Source: Raphanus sativus
Taxonomy: Eukaryota; Streptophyta; Magnoliopsida; Brassicales; Brassicaceae
Reading direction: 5' to 3'
DNA length: 64,000 nucleotides
NCBI RefSeq assembly: GCF_000801105.2
Contig: NC_079516.1
Coordinates: forward strand, 22,977,043-23,041,042
The first letter of the stretch is position 1. Each line of letters opens with the position of its first letter. Under the pieces are notes generated by a model. It did no database searches and was not told the origin of the DNA. It was given only the letters and a program-made list of their open reading frames with translations. The position numbers and the translations under genes are program-made. Below are positions 1 to 12,393 of this stretch, piece by piece.

Positions 1-537
1 AATATATCATTTATAAATGGGTCGATATAGTATGTCAATATCAAATGGATGATTACTAATCAGTAATTCAATTTTGTTATTCTCAAAAGTCAAAAGTATA
101 GGAACTGTTTTTTGGGAAAAAAACATATGTACGTTTCTAAATCTGAAAGTACCTAATATTTTTGGTTGGATTTCTTATAAAACTTAAAACCCGCAAACAA
201 TTACATACACATATATAACATATACATACATACATATTGGTTTTTTATAATCTAAGAGGAAATACCTCTCAATGAAAGTGTTCTAAGGCAACCACCTATT
301 TTAAATGCTTTAAGGTTGCTCTAAAACTTAAAACCCCGTAATTACATACATATATAACATATATATATACATATACACATATGTGTTTAGAACCAAGAGC
401 AAGAACTCCCCCCCCACCCATTGGGGTGGCTCTTCAAAGCCAAAATTACATAGCTTTTTTAAATATAGTTTAGTTGTTAGAGACTTAGAGCAATTTTATT
501 GGTTACAAACTCCCAAAATATCTATAAAAAAAAATTA
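1..537. repeat. Direct repeat, copy A (continues left of window)
   Basis: This AT-rich, non-coding block recurs nearly base for base at 1491-2028. I saw one substitution and one extra C in a C-run as the only differences. The second copy is preceded by a Helitron-like 5' start (TCTATTAAAAC near 1473), so this copy probably begins a few bases left of the window. Inside the spacer, a roughly 100-bp segment at 577-681 is itself repeated at 1165-1262. No gene is visible. Confidence 0.85.
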
Positions 538-1490
538 GTTAATTTTTTTTTTAGATATTAATTAATAAAAAAATTAATTATGAGATAGATTAACACATGT
601 CATAATCTTAGATATATAATTGACATGTGTCATAGTCATGTTAATGAGTAACTTTGAAGAACCAAACTTTATATAATAAAATTTAATTAACAAATATGTA
701 GTTTTCCTTATTTTTTCAGCTATTTTCCTTCTTTTTTTTTATAATGAACATGATATTATAAATTATTTAATTAAAAATGTGTCAATATAAATAATTTTAA
801 CAAAAAAAGTTATTATAATTATATAAAATAAATGATTCCATAGTACTTTTATTTTTATAATATATCCAAAACATATTTTAAAAATTAAAATAAATGATTC
901 CATAGTAATTTTCCTTTTATATTATAACCAAAATAATTATATAAAAAAGTATATGGTAATTTTCGTTTTTATTTCATTTTTATTATCTAAGTATATATAT
1001 TTTTAATCATTATAGATTTAAACACATGTAAATTTATTTGAAGAAAATTACTATTAAATAATCTTTTGTTTAGGATTTTAAAAATGGAAAAATTACTATT
1101 AATAAAATTTATAGTTACTTTTATTAAAATTCGTTTTTGTCATTATCTTAATATATATGTTTTTAATTATGAGATAGATTAACACATGTCATAATCTTAG
1201 ATATATAATTGACATGTGTCACAATCATGTTAATTAGTAACTTTGAAAAACCAAGCTTTATATAAAAAGATATGTTTTGTTGAATTTTTTTAATCTTTAA
1301 ATATTTAATATTAGATATTTATAAAAAATATAAAATAAAGGAATGAATATTAAATAAAAATATTTTTGTTTTTAATATGTAGATACGAAAGTATATTATT
1401 AGAACATAAGTTTTTATGTAGTGTAATTCAAACGCATATAAATTTTAAATGAGATTTACTTAATATATAAATCTTCTTATCTATTAAAAC

Positions 1491-2028
1491 AATATATCAT
1501 TTATAAATGGGTCGATATAGTATGTCAATATCAAATGGATGATTACTAATCAGTAATTCAATTTTGTTATTCTCAAAAGTCAAAAGTATAGGAACTGTTT
1601 TTTGGGAAAAAAACATATGTACGTTTCTAAATCTGAAAGTACCTAATATTTTTGGTTGGATTTCTTATAAAACTTAAAACCCGCAAACAATTACATACAC
1701 ATATATAACATATACATACATACATATTGGTTTTTTATAATCTAAGAGGAAATACCTCTCAATGAAAGTGTTCTAAGGCAACCACCTATTTTAAATGCTT
1801 TAAGGTTGCTCTAAAACTTAAAACCCCGTAATTACATACATATATAACATATATATATACATATACACATATGTGTTTAGAACCAAGAGCAAGAACTCCC
1901 CCCCCCACCCATTGGGGTGGCTCTTAAAAGCCAAAATTACATAGCTTTTTTAAATATAGTTTAGTTGTTAGAGACTTAGAGCAATTTTATTGGTTACAAA
2001 CTCCCAAAATATCTATAAAAAAAAATTA
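1491..2028. repeat. Direct repeat, copy B
   Basis: Second copy of the repeat at 1-537, offset by 1490 bp. It starts just after TCTATTAAAAC, a sequence like the 5' end of Brassicaceae Helitrons. The copies diverge abruptly after an A-run followed by TTA. Near-identity points to a recent duplication or tandem insertion of related Helitrons. No coding sequence is visible in 2029-2550, which is AT-rich. Confidence 0.8.
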
Positions 2029-2550
2029 ATAAAATTTTTATATTTTAATTTTCTTTAGAAGTTAACACCAACAAAACATTGACAGCTATTAGAGCACTTC
2101 CATTGATTTAGATCCATATATAGATATCTAAACTAGAAATTATTAGTATTTCAATAAAGTATAATTATTCAATTAAAATTTAATTTGTTAAAAACACCAG
2201 AACCAGTTACAAATCAACACATGTAGATATATGTATTTCAAAGTATGAGTGCATAAATATTATCTACTTTTTCTCACCTATTTTCTAATTTTCTTCTTTT
2301 CCTAAATTGTTGAGATACTCTAGCACAACTCTTTAATTGAACTGCTGTTAGATTCAGTATCTGAACAATGAACTTGCTCTTAGCTCTAAACAAATAGGAG
2401 AGATTAAGAGAGTTTGGTTTAACTTTTGATACAAACTCTGTATGTAAACATTATTTTATATGATTAATAAATTTTATATTTCATAAACGTATTACATATT
2501 GTATTTTTTTGTTTTATTCGACCAAAGTCTTTGTACTATATATATATATA

Positions 2551-4025
2551 CTAGGTGTTTTGCCCGCACAAGCGGGCCTAAATATTTTATAAGTATTTAT
2601 TAATATATGTATTACTAATTAAAAAAATATAGTGATACATTTTTATTTTTTATTTTCATTTGAAAATTATTACATATTAGTCATAATTTGTTAAAAACAA
2701 ATATTTGTACACTATATTCATTATAGATAAGTAAATTTTAAAATTCACTCTATATTCTCTTTTCAGTTATATAAAATAAGAATTTTACTTGATTAATATT
2801 TAGTTATATATTTTATGTTTTATTAACTTTTTATTAAAAGATTTTTTCAGATAACAACATAATATATATAGAAATTATCTTTATAAAATGTATTTTTAGA
2901 TTTTGGATGACTTTTACTATTATTAATTATAATCAATTATCTAGTCAAATAAAATAAATTTCTTTTTTTTAATTATTATTATATTTAGTTTAGATATTAT
3001 GATTATAATTTTTACACTATTAGTTAGGTGTTTCGTCCGTGGAAGCGGACCTAAATATTTTATAATTAATTATTAATATATGTATTACTAACTAAAAGAT
3101 TATAATGATAAAAAAATTCATTTGAAAATTCTTACATATTAGTTATAATTTGTTAAAAATTTCTTTGTACAATATATTCATTATATAGAAATAAATTATA
3201 AAATTCACTTAATATTCTCTTTTCAATTATATAGAACTAAGAATTTTACTTGATTAATATTAGTTATATATTCTATGTTTTTTAAATTCTTATTAAAGAA
3301 TTTTTTTCTGATAACAACAAAATATATAGTAATTATCTTTTTATTTTAAAATGTATTTTTAGATTTTAGATAATTCTTAATATTATTAATTTTAATTAAT
3401 TATCTAATCAGATCAATTAAATTTTATTTTTATTTTTAGCTTATTTATATATTTTATTCGTGAAATGTATAAACGATATTAACCGCACTAACTTTTAACT
3501 TGGGAGCTCCGTTGCGAAAAATCACTTTGCAAATAATAGTTTTCGTTTGAAAATTCTTACATATTAGTTATAATTTGTTAAACATTTCTTTGTTTCATTT
3601 GAAAATTCTTACATATTAGTTATAATTTGTTAAATATTTCTTTATACACTATATTCATTATATAAAAATAAATTTTAAAATTCACTCATTATTCTCTTTT
3701 CAATTATATAAAACTAAGAATTTTACTTGATTAATATTTCTTTATATATTCTATGTTTCTTAACTTTTGTTATAATATTTTTTCAGATAACAAAATAATA
3801 TATATAGAAATTATCTTTTTATTTTAAAATATATTTTTAGCTTTTGGATAACTCTTACTGTTGTTAATTTTAATTAATTATCTAATCAAATAAATTGAAT
3901 TTCGTTTTTTATTATGGAGCTAATTTATATATTGTATTCATTAAGGGTAGTATCGATATTAACCGCTCTAACTTTTAACGTGAGAGCTCCGTTGCGAAAA
4001 ATCACTTCGCAAATAATAGTATAGA
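2551..4025 (-). mobile_element. Non-autonomous Helitron, compound, minus strand
   Basis: Read on the minus strand, the left end shows a GC hairpin (GCCCGC, 4-base loop, GCGGGC at about 2562-2577) followed by CTAG at 2551-2554, a Helitron 3' end. The right end at 4025 reads TCTATACTATTATTTGCGAA, a classic plant Helitron 5' start. A second internal 3'-like end (CTAA, hairpin) lies near 3024 and a second 5'-like segment near 3500-3538. The short motif beginning TTTGAAAATTCTTACAT repeats near 3120, 3548 and 3597. This looks like two related elements, nested or partly duplicated. No protein is encoded. Confidence 0.65.
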
Positions 4026-6006
4026 TATATACTAGATGATAATCTACGCCTTGCGTGGACTGGATTTTTTTAACTATGATTTATTTAAATAATATAAACA
4101 ATACTCATTTTGTTATTAATAATTTTTTTTACATTTAATTAAAGATAGATATTCAATTATCATTTGGTTTCGTTTGGTTATTTCCAGTTCGGATCTTTGT
4201 GGATTCAGTTTGGTTCAGATATTTGCGGGTTCGGCTTGGGTTTTGATAACTCTTTTAATTTTTTTAAAAAATTAAAGTTCATATATATTTTAAATTTCTA
4301 AAATCTAAAAATATAATATAATATATAACATAAATTTTTTAATAGTGCATGTCAAAATACTTAAACATAACATAAAAATTGGTTTATCTTAAATATTTGG
4401 ATAGAAAACCAATATAAATTTTAAGTCTTTTTGGTATTTTGAGTATCGTTTAGCTATTAAAACATGTACTTTATTTGTATATGTTTCCAAATTTTTTTGG
4501 ACAACCTAAAACATCTTATACTTTTTGTATATTCTTTTAGATATTAAATTTAAAAATAATTAATATATTTAAGTATACAAATCTGGTTCAAATATATTTG
4601 GACACCCGAAATATTTTGGTTCGAATCGGATTCGGTACTGTTCTCTAAATACCAAAATTTTTAGCCCGTTCGGATATCTAACCAATTTTGGTTAAAGATC
4701 AGTACTACTTTTCAGATTAGATTTGGTTCGGTTTTTTGGATTCAGATTTTTCTCAACCTTATATTTTTTATTGTAACAAAATTTTAAATGAAAGTGATGA
4801 TAGTTCATATTTATTTTTGGATATGCAAAAAGTTTTAAACCAAAACCACATTTTATTATGTATGTGATCTGTTTAGTTAATCATTAAAAATATTTGAGGC
4901 TCATTTAAGGAAACCGATGAACTGGACTAAAAAAGGTTATTATTTCAGATTGTCAAATTCCAAATTATTGTTTTTCAGCGTTGTGACGAAAAGAAGAGAA
5001 GTTAGGGTTAGGAAGGAAAATTTATTGTGCAATTCATATTCTTGTTAGATGATTTCAATAGTTTTTAAATAAATCTTTGATGTATTGATTTCTTGTAAGA
5101 TTTTTGAAAAACATTAATTAATAAGATCTTACACTTGCTAAAGTAATCAACTGTTTCTTAATTAATATATATGGGATTAGAATAATCAAAAAAATCAAAA
5201 AATACCTCTTGTTTATTTACAATATTTTATGGTAAATAAATGAAAATAATTATTTTATTTATTTTATATGGTATATAATTAAATTTTAATGATATTGAGA
5301 TAGATATATAATATATTACAATATAAATATTTATTATCATATAGTTTTAAAATTTTTTATATTTTCTCTAACAAAAAAAAGTTAAACCATTAAATCCAAA
5401 ATTACTTGGTGTGATACTTTTTCAATGCAAATTTAAAAATTAACATATTTATGTATTTTTATATTGTACACATTTTAATTTAAATGATATTAATATATGA
5501 ATATATATTAAATGAGAATTCATATTCATACGATTTTATAATCATTTGTATCTTTTCAAAACAAAAAAAATCATTCATTGATCACAAAATTTTCAGAGTG
5601 GGATTTTTAATATTTTAGTAATTTATAGTCATTTTAAAAATTCAAAATATAAAATATAAGAAAAAATATAAATTTCTTTTTGTTATATAGTTCATGTGAT
5701 TGTTTAAATAATATAAAATTAAACAAAAATGAGAGAGGATATAAAAATTGTTATCAATTCTTTATTATTCATAATCATTAATTTTCATATATATGTTAAA
5801 CATATTAGGTAATTCCGTAGGTTTTACTTTAAAAAAGAAATGAGAATATTCTTTTATACACTAATAATCAATTTAATAGTTAGTTTAACAAAAAGTATAA
5901 TATATATTAGGATGAACCAGCCTAATTTTCTAAGGATTCTCAGTATCATCTTGGTGATGACACGTGACTACAAAAAAATGTTCAAATGCTCTAGGATTAA
6001 TATACC
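4026..6006. other. Gene-free AT-rich DNA with a decayed Helitron end
   Basis: No gene is supported here. A further Helitron-like 3' end in minus orientation starts with CTAG at 4032, six bases from the previous element, with a weak GC palindrome after it. Degenerate GGTTCGG-type repeats occur at 4160-4260 and 4600-4750. The rest is AT-rich and decayed. Confidence 0.5.
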
Positions 6007-6709
6007 CTAGATTTTGATCCGTCCTTAAAAAGGGCGGGTATATTTTTGTTGGAAAATTATTTTACGTAATAAAAATTTATGATTTTGATCAATTATATAT
6101 TTTAAATTTTTATGAAATTTATCTTAAATTTACTTAGATGACTTATTTTTGTTATTTTCAATATGACTAAATTTTAGGAGACTCTAAATAATTCTAACCC
6201 GTAATATGATTTTTTTAATTTAAACCGAAGTTAAACTTATTTTACACTGATTTTTTAATTTTAATAGAATATTTTATATCTTCAACACTCTTGTATTGAA
6301 AAAATTATTTGTGCGTTTCTAAATCTTTTCTATAATTTTATTAAATTTAGTTTATGTGATTTAGTTTTTATTTTAAATGAAACTATTTTTTAAGGAGTTG
6401 AGATGATTTTGTTGTTTAATCATTTGTTATTTCAACTTGATTTTATTTTGAGGTTTCATTTAATAAATGCTTTCAAATAATTAATAATGTGAAAGATTTT
6501 TTGGAAAGATATGGTGCAAACATTTAGGAAACAAAATTTTCAAAAAGGTTAAGAACTGAATTATATTAAATACTCTTTAATGTAATTGCAAAATAATGAC
6601 TTTTGATTTGGTTGCAAATAATACTAGAAAAAAAGGTATAGACAATTTTTGTAATTATTAAAAATTTCAGGGGCAGATTCATAAACAGTCATCTGCTTTA
6701 ATAGTGTAA
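6007..6709 (-). mobile_element. Non-autonomous Helitron, minus strand
   Basis: On the minus strand, the 3' end is a hairpin (arms near 6018-6038) followed by ATCAAAATCTAG, with CTAG at 6007-6010. The 5' end near 6709 reads TACACTATTAAAGCAGATGA, a one- or two-base variant of the usual TCTATACTATTAAA start. About 0.7 kb, AT-rich and non-coding. It abuts the next Helitron head to tail. Confidence 0.6.
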
Positions 6710-6710
6710 A

Positions 6711-7965
6711 CTAGATTTTGATCCGCGCTTTCAAAACGCGGATTTATTTTCTTTTATTTTTAAATTGACAAATATTTAGTAAATGTCATATTTCATATAT
6801 TTGTTTTTTTATAAAATACTTAAACTTTTTATCTTTCTTTATCTTGTTTCATTTTAAATGAGTATAGGCCTGAGCACAATATCCGGACCCGAAGAACCAA
6901 CCTGAAACCGACCCAAAAATCAGGGTCCTGAACCGAACAGACCCGGGGTAAATATCCGAATGAGTTCTAAATTGCTATATCCAAAGAACCGGTCCCGAAT
7001 CCGACCCGAACCGAGAACTGAATGAGTACCCGAAGATTTCTAAAATGTGAATATATATCTAAAAATATATGTTATAATTATATTTATAATTATTTTAATA
7101 TTTTAAATTAATATTATAATTTAACTATAGTAGTTATTTTCGGTACTTTTGAGTATTTTTGGATAAAATATGATAGCTTGGATAAAAGTTTACCCAAAAA
7201 AACTGTATAAAATGGATATTTTTGGTTACTTTTGGTTACTTTTAAGTAATTTGGATACAAAATTTTGAACCGAATCAGATACTTTGGTTACTTTGAGTGC
7301 AAATAACCGAATCCGTTTTAGATACTTTGGTTATTTGGTTATTTTTCAGGTTCTTATGCATGAGAACCGAATCCACCCGGACCCGGAAAGATCCGACTCG
7401 AACCCGACCCGAAATTTTATAAGACCCAAATGGGGTTTAATTTCAAAACCCGAAAAACCCGATACCCTAAAGAACCGATCCGTACCCGAATGAGTACCCG
7501 AACGTCCAGGTCTAATGAATATTTATGTTTAGAAAATTAGACTTTATTTTTAATGAATTAAGTTGGTATAACTCTGATAAGTTAATTTTATTATGTGGTT
7601 AATTTTTTAAATAAAAATTTTCAATGAAAAAGTTCAAACTTTTTTATAAATGCTTAAATTATATTAAAAAGGAAAAAACATAATAATTAAGTGATTAATT
7701 TTTGTTCACTACACAAAATATTAAGAGTTGTTGAAAATAAATTATTTGAATTTGGAGAAAAATATAAGAATTAGATCTGATTTTTTAATCAGCCCAAATG
7801 GCCCAAGAAAGATTTGATGTGGGCAGTGGGCTGGATCAAAAAAATAACTCAATATAAATGTGTTATTAATATTACTTGATTGCCCTTAATAAAATATGCA
7901 ATGTTAGTATATTAAAAAGTATATTTAGTAAAAAAGTCAATATGCTTTTGTTTTAATAGTATAGA
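6711..7965 (-). mobile_element. Non-autonomous Helitron, minus strand, both ends intact
   Basis: Minus-strand 5' end TCTATACTATTAAAACAAAA at 7965 is preceded by A. The 3' end has a CGCG-rich hairpin (about 6722-6742) then CTAG at 6711-6714 followed by T. Insertion between A and T is the Helitron rule. The interior (6870-7505) is a degenerate array of ACCCGAA/GACCCG motifs. Reverse and forward TGGGCY motifs lie near its 5' end (7790-7835). The short open frame at 7284-7493 is a by-product of that array and is not a gene. Confidence 0.75.
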
Positions 7966-7990
7966 TGGGATGTATATATATATATTTGAA

Positions 7991-8147
7991 CCAGCGGGCT
8001 TGGGCTAGGGATAACCCTAATACGGCGAACCCGCAGTTCGCTCCCCGCTGGCCACCCGGGCTGCTTTAAATGGTAAGAATTTGTGGCTACTGCGTACCTC
8101 GTAGGATTAGTCAGTTGACTTCAGTCGCTGGATCCCCATGGTTATCA
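7991..8147 (+). mobile_element. SINE-like insertion with 17-bp direct repeats
   Basis: A GC-rich block of about 157 bp sits in AT-rich DNA and is flanked by identical 17-bp repeats (ATAT...TTTGAA) at 7974-7990 and 8148-8164. That is the size of a target-site duplication made by LINE machinery. A loose tRNA-type B box (AGTTCGCTCCC) is visible near 8035. There is no A-tail; the 3' end is TTATCA then AT-rich. The family was not identified. Confidence 0.5.
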
Positions 8148-8164
8148 ATATATATATATTTGAA

Positions 8165-9203
8165 TTTGAACAGAGTATTCCATTTTTTGTCTTGGAGGGT
8201 TTGAAGATGATGTTGAGATCATCTTTATATTAATACTTTGATTTTTTTATAAGACTATATATGCAGTATTATGTAAACATAGAAATATATGTTTGTTGGC
8301 AAAAAGGAAAGTACAGATATATATGTTTTTACATGTTTGAGTATAAAATGAGATGCTAGTAATAGTATCCGCATGTATGTGACGAAGAGAGAGAGACTGA
8401 CTATTCAAATTTTGAAGGAGACGAAAGAGAAAGATATGGTCACAATTGGAGAAAGAAAAGGTCGTTACGTTGGATTTTACGTTGCCTCCATGCACTCCCC
8501 TTCTCCTCTCTTATCTTGTGGTCCTCTCCCTCATTATTATTTTGTCATTGATCTAACATAGGTTAATGTTTTTATGGTCAATCGCAAACATGAATTAATG
8601 TTATATATAGTCAGATTATTCCCTTTATAATTGTCGAGCAGGCCAGGACATGAAGTTTCTTGTTTTCTTATGAGTTCCGTCATTACGTATCATTTGGATA
8701 ACAAATTGTTCTATTTCAAAATTATTTAAAAACACACCTGGTTCTAAACCACCAGGCTGCTGACAGTCATACCTCTCTTTAGGAGGTCCATCATGGCTTC
8801 AAGATCTTATACGGCGTGAAGCAATTTTGAGCACCTAGTTACGTTTTCGGTTTTAAGTTTTCTTTTCTTATAGGAACAACTTTCATATTTATGGAATTCC
8901 AGACCAAAAAAAAAAAACCACTAGACGGCTTTTTTTTGTAACACCTAACTAGACGGCTAGAGAGGACATATATCAATATATGTCATTTATTTGCGTTATA
9001 GAGAGTAGAGTGTACATAGCACCCGATAATGTCAAAAGATCTCCTTATTAGTTACATGGGAGGATCAAGAAAGACACCGAAGTTCTCAACACTCAACAAG
9101 GGCTATAACAAAAACAACCCTTGGAAAAAAAAAGATAAAATCATCGAAAGACATGTCGTCGAATTTTTTTGGTTCGGCTTTCCTCTGGCGGTGCTTGTCT
9201 GGT
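8165..9203. other. Gene-free stretch downstream of GLK1
   Basis: No gene is supported. The short open frames near 8247-8561 and 9029-9265 lack family resemblance, and the latter overlaps the last GLK1 exon on the opposite strand. The part nearest 9203 should include the GLK1 3' UTR, but no clear polyadenylation signal was chosen. Confidence 0.5.
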
Positions 9204-9605
9204 TCAAGCACAGGACGCGGCTGGAGGAACCTTGGAGACACCGTGACGGTGAAGCTCCGTTATAACGCCTTCAACAGCTGGTGGATTCAATCCTAACGGA
9301 AGTGGCAGCCATGGCCTCGTCAGTACATCTCCTATGGCTGCATCTACGCTCTCGTTTGACTATATACACACAGAAACATGACTGCAAGATTAGCGAATAC
9401 GAAAAGCCAATCTCGAGTACAATCAGTATCCATTATTATAAGAATCTTAATTACCGGATGTAAGTCTACCAGAGAACGAGAACCACCAAGGCCATGATCT
9501 GGTTTGTAGTTGTATACCATGTAATGAGGCGGCAGAGCCTGTGGGATTCCAGCAACAGGTGGTGTCCTAAACCTCTACATAATCAGCAAAAGAATAACGA
9601 CTTAA

Positions 9606-9670
<65 letters not shown>

Positions 9671-10862
9671 CAAAACGGCATATATAAGAAAACCTTAGAT
9701 ATGTTGGTTCATTACCGTAGCTACGGTCGGCAAATACTGAGTTGACGTCCCGTTATGAATCTACAACAAACAAACAAAAACTCGGTGTCAGTACTTAAGC
9801 AATTATTCGTAAATTTTTGGTAGGCTTGGAATAATAAATCGTGAGGTTTAAATTACGTTAATTCTGGCATAAACATAAATAGTCTATTTGAGTTTAAATA
9901 ACAAAACATGTGATAACATTATAAGTTTTTATAGCATAAGTAACTTAAAAAGGGCAAACGAGAACACTCACTTTAGGCCAGTAGGGAGTTTTCGAGACCC
10001 AAAACGGTGGAGTAGCCATGGCAGTGGACGGTGGATGCAAGTGTTTGGGCCACACTTGGGGCATGACAGACTGGTCAGCCGTGGGATGTCCCCACACATG
10101 CAACGGTCTAAAATGATGGTGGTGGGCAGGTAGCGACGCCACAGCTGAGGGCGGAGGAGGCGGATACCCGATAGTGGGTGCCGGGGCGAGCCATCCGTTT
10201 TTATTCCGACCATTAGTATTAGCTGCGGTACTGTCTAAACCGTAGATATGGCGTTTGCGTGTCCAATTAGCCGCTTCGGCCTCACGAGCTAGCAAATGTT
10301 TCCGATGAGACCTATATTTCTGGTATACACATAATATACGAATAACACGTTAGTTAATTTTGGATGGTTATAAAATGAAATAATAGAAATGAAAGTGATA
10401 ATACTTGGAGGTGGCTAGCGACGTTGTGACGAGTGAGGCAGTGGACACCCATAAGCTCCAGAATACGAGAAGGGACAGCTTTCTCCAGTCCCAACTGTTC
10501 CACTGCTTCCACAAATCTCCTGTGTAGCTCTGGTGTCCAGTCCACCTTCTTCACACACATCCCAACAATCAATATATATATATATAACCAAAAATTCTCG
10601 ATTATTATAAATTCAAATAATACTTTTAAACTTAACATATATGATGATTATGATTGCTAAATGGTGTTATGAACATGATTATTTTGTTTTCAATATGATT
10701 CTTCCACTAGCTGGAAATAATATAAAGATTCACGTGACGTTCTAACATAGCTTTTAGAAACATGTCTGAAAATAATAAATAGCGTAAGATTTGGCATGAT
10801 ATCATAAAGCTGAATAAACAATCCATCTTTTTTTTTTAAAGTAAATCTTTTGGAGTGGTAGA

Positions 10863-10896
<34 letters not shown>

Positions 10897-11436
10897 TAGC
10901 TAGGGTTTATATAATAAGATCGTAAGTGATTAATAAAATGGTAATACCTTCACCTTTCGCTTCCCTTCGTTGTTACTGATTCCATTGTTCTTGGAAGAGC
11001 CAGATGAGATTGAGGAGTGTTTCCTTTTACGGCTACTATCACCGTCATAGTTTACCATTGTCTCCGCCACAGGAGTACTCTCGTTATGGTCTCTTTTGCT
11101 GACGACTTCTTCACCTTTTCCCGAAGTACCCATTTTGTTAGTCTTTCCTTGACTATCAGTCTTCTCGGACGACGAAGTCGTAGTAGTAATCGTCGACGAA
11201 GCGTTCATGTGATCGGATAATTCACCGGCTAAGATCTCAGGGTCCATCTCCAAGTCAGGAAGCGCATCTCCAGCGACGCTGAACAGATCATCGAAGTCGA
11301 TGATGTCGAGAAGATCGCCGTGGACAGCGAACTCCGAGAAGTCCTCCTCGGGGTTGATGAATCCACACGACGTTGCAAGGAACTCTGACTCTCCATCATC
11401 TGTTGTGGAGTTCCTCGCCGGAGAGAGAGCTAACAT
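9204..11436 (-). CDS. GLK1: GOLDEN2-LIKE 1 transcription factor
   Basis: Minus-strand gene with six exons: 10948-11436, 10405-10545, 9972-10319, 9716-9760, 9455-9574 and 9204-9359, all with GT-AG introns in phase 0. They give about 432 residues, close to Arabidopsis GLK1 (about 420). The N-terminus ([18 protein letters not shown]) is acidic. The GARP/MYB-like DNA-binding domain starts [19 protein letters not shown] (about residues 164-215). It is followed by the AREAEAA motif, a Pro/His-rich centre and a C-terminal GCT box ([13 protein letters not shown] to PPAASCA end). GLK proteins are nuclear activators of chloroplast development and photosynthesis genes. The N-terminus fits GLK1 better than GLK2. 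No break is seen; a TA microsatellite lies in intron 4. Confidence 0.95.
9609..9667. repeat. (TA)n microsatellite in a GLK1 intron
   Basis: Nearly pure TA dinucleotide run of almost 60 bp between the GLK1 exons at 9455-9574 and 9716-9760. It is probably length-polymorphic and makes a spurious IYIYIY open frame on the plus strand. Confidence 0.9.
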
Positions 11437-11489
11437 CGATCAATCTTCACTTCTTTCAGATCCAACTTAAATGAAGCCGATAATTATAG

Positions 11490-11632
<143 letters not shown>

Positions 11633-11754
11633 TGGGTGTATGTATGCAGATGCTAGATTGTATTATAATAGAGAGGGAGACATGTTTGATAAGCTCTTTG
11701 CTCTCCCAATACTAAATATATGTTTGAGAATCAAACAATTGCAAAATAAAAAAA

Positions 11755-12020
11755 AGAGAAATTAAATATATATGCCCAATTTTGAATGATAAGCCAAGCA
11801 TAGTATGCATATATACCATTTACTTAATAGAAAATATGCTTCTTAATAGAAAATCAAATAAAATTTTATGCATAGATACCATTTACTTAACAAAAAAAAA
11901 TAGAGAAATTAAATGTATATGCCCAATTTTGAATGATAAGCCAAGCATAGTATGCATATATACCATTTACTTAACATAAAATATGTTTCTTAATAGAAAA
12001 TCAAACAAAATTGTACATAT
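11755..12020. repeat. Two-copy tandem repeat, unit about 147 bp
   Basis: A segment beginning AGAGAAATTAAAT, containing GCCCAATTTTGAATGATAAG and ending CATTTACTTA, occurs at about 11755 and again at about 11902 with few changes. A shorter relic follows near 11990-12030. Non-coding, upstream of GLK1. Confidence 0.8.
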
Positions 12021-12393
12021 ATACTATTTAATAGAAAAAAAAATAGTATCTAAAAAAAAAAAAATAGCATTATAATTTTAGATTTTTGTTTTGATTTTTC
12101 TTTAATATGTGAAATGTTAGTTAAGTGACATGTGTTATTTAAGGTTGTTAAGGATATCTAAAATGTTGAGTTTTAAGAAATTTTCATCTTTCTCTTATTT
12201 TCTTTTAATTGTTTTGATTTATTTTTAATTGTAAGAACTCCATCAAAAACCTATTGTTGGAGTTGCTCTTATATATATTTGTATTTTTGTATGTATGCAT
12301 ATATATACAATTATTTAATAAGAAATAATTATGTTTCTATATATTTTTATTTTTGTATGTATAGATATATATACATAAACCACAAATATCAAT

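Noticed and set aside
9494..9745. Open frame with an Ile-Tyr repeat
   Set aside because: It runs through the TA microsatellite and antisense GLK1 exons.
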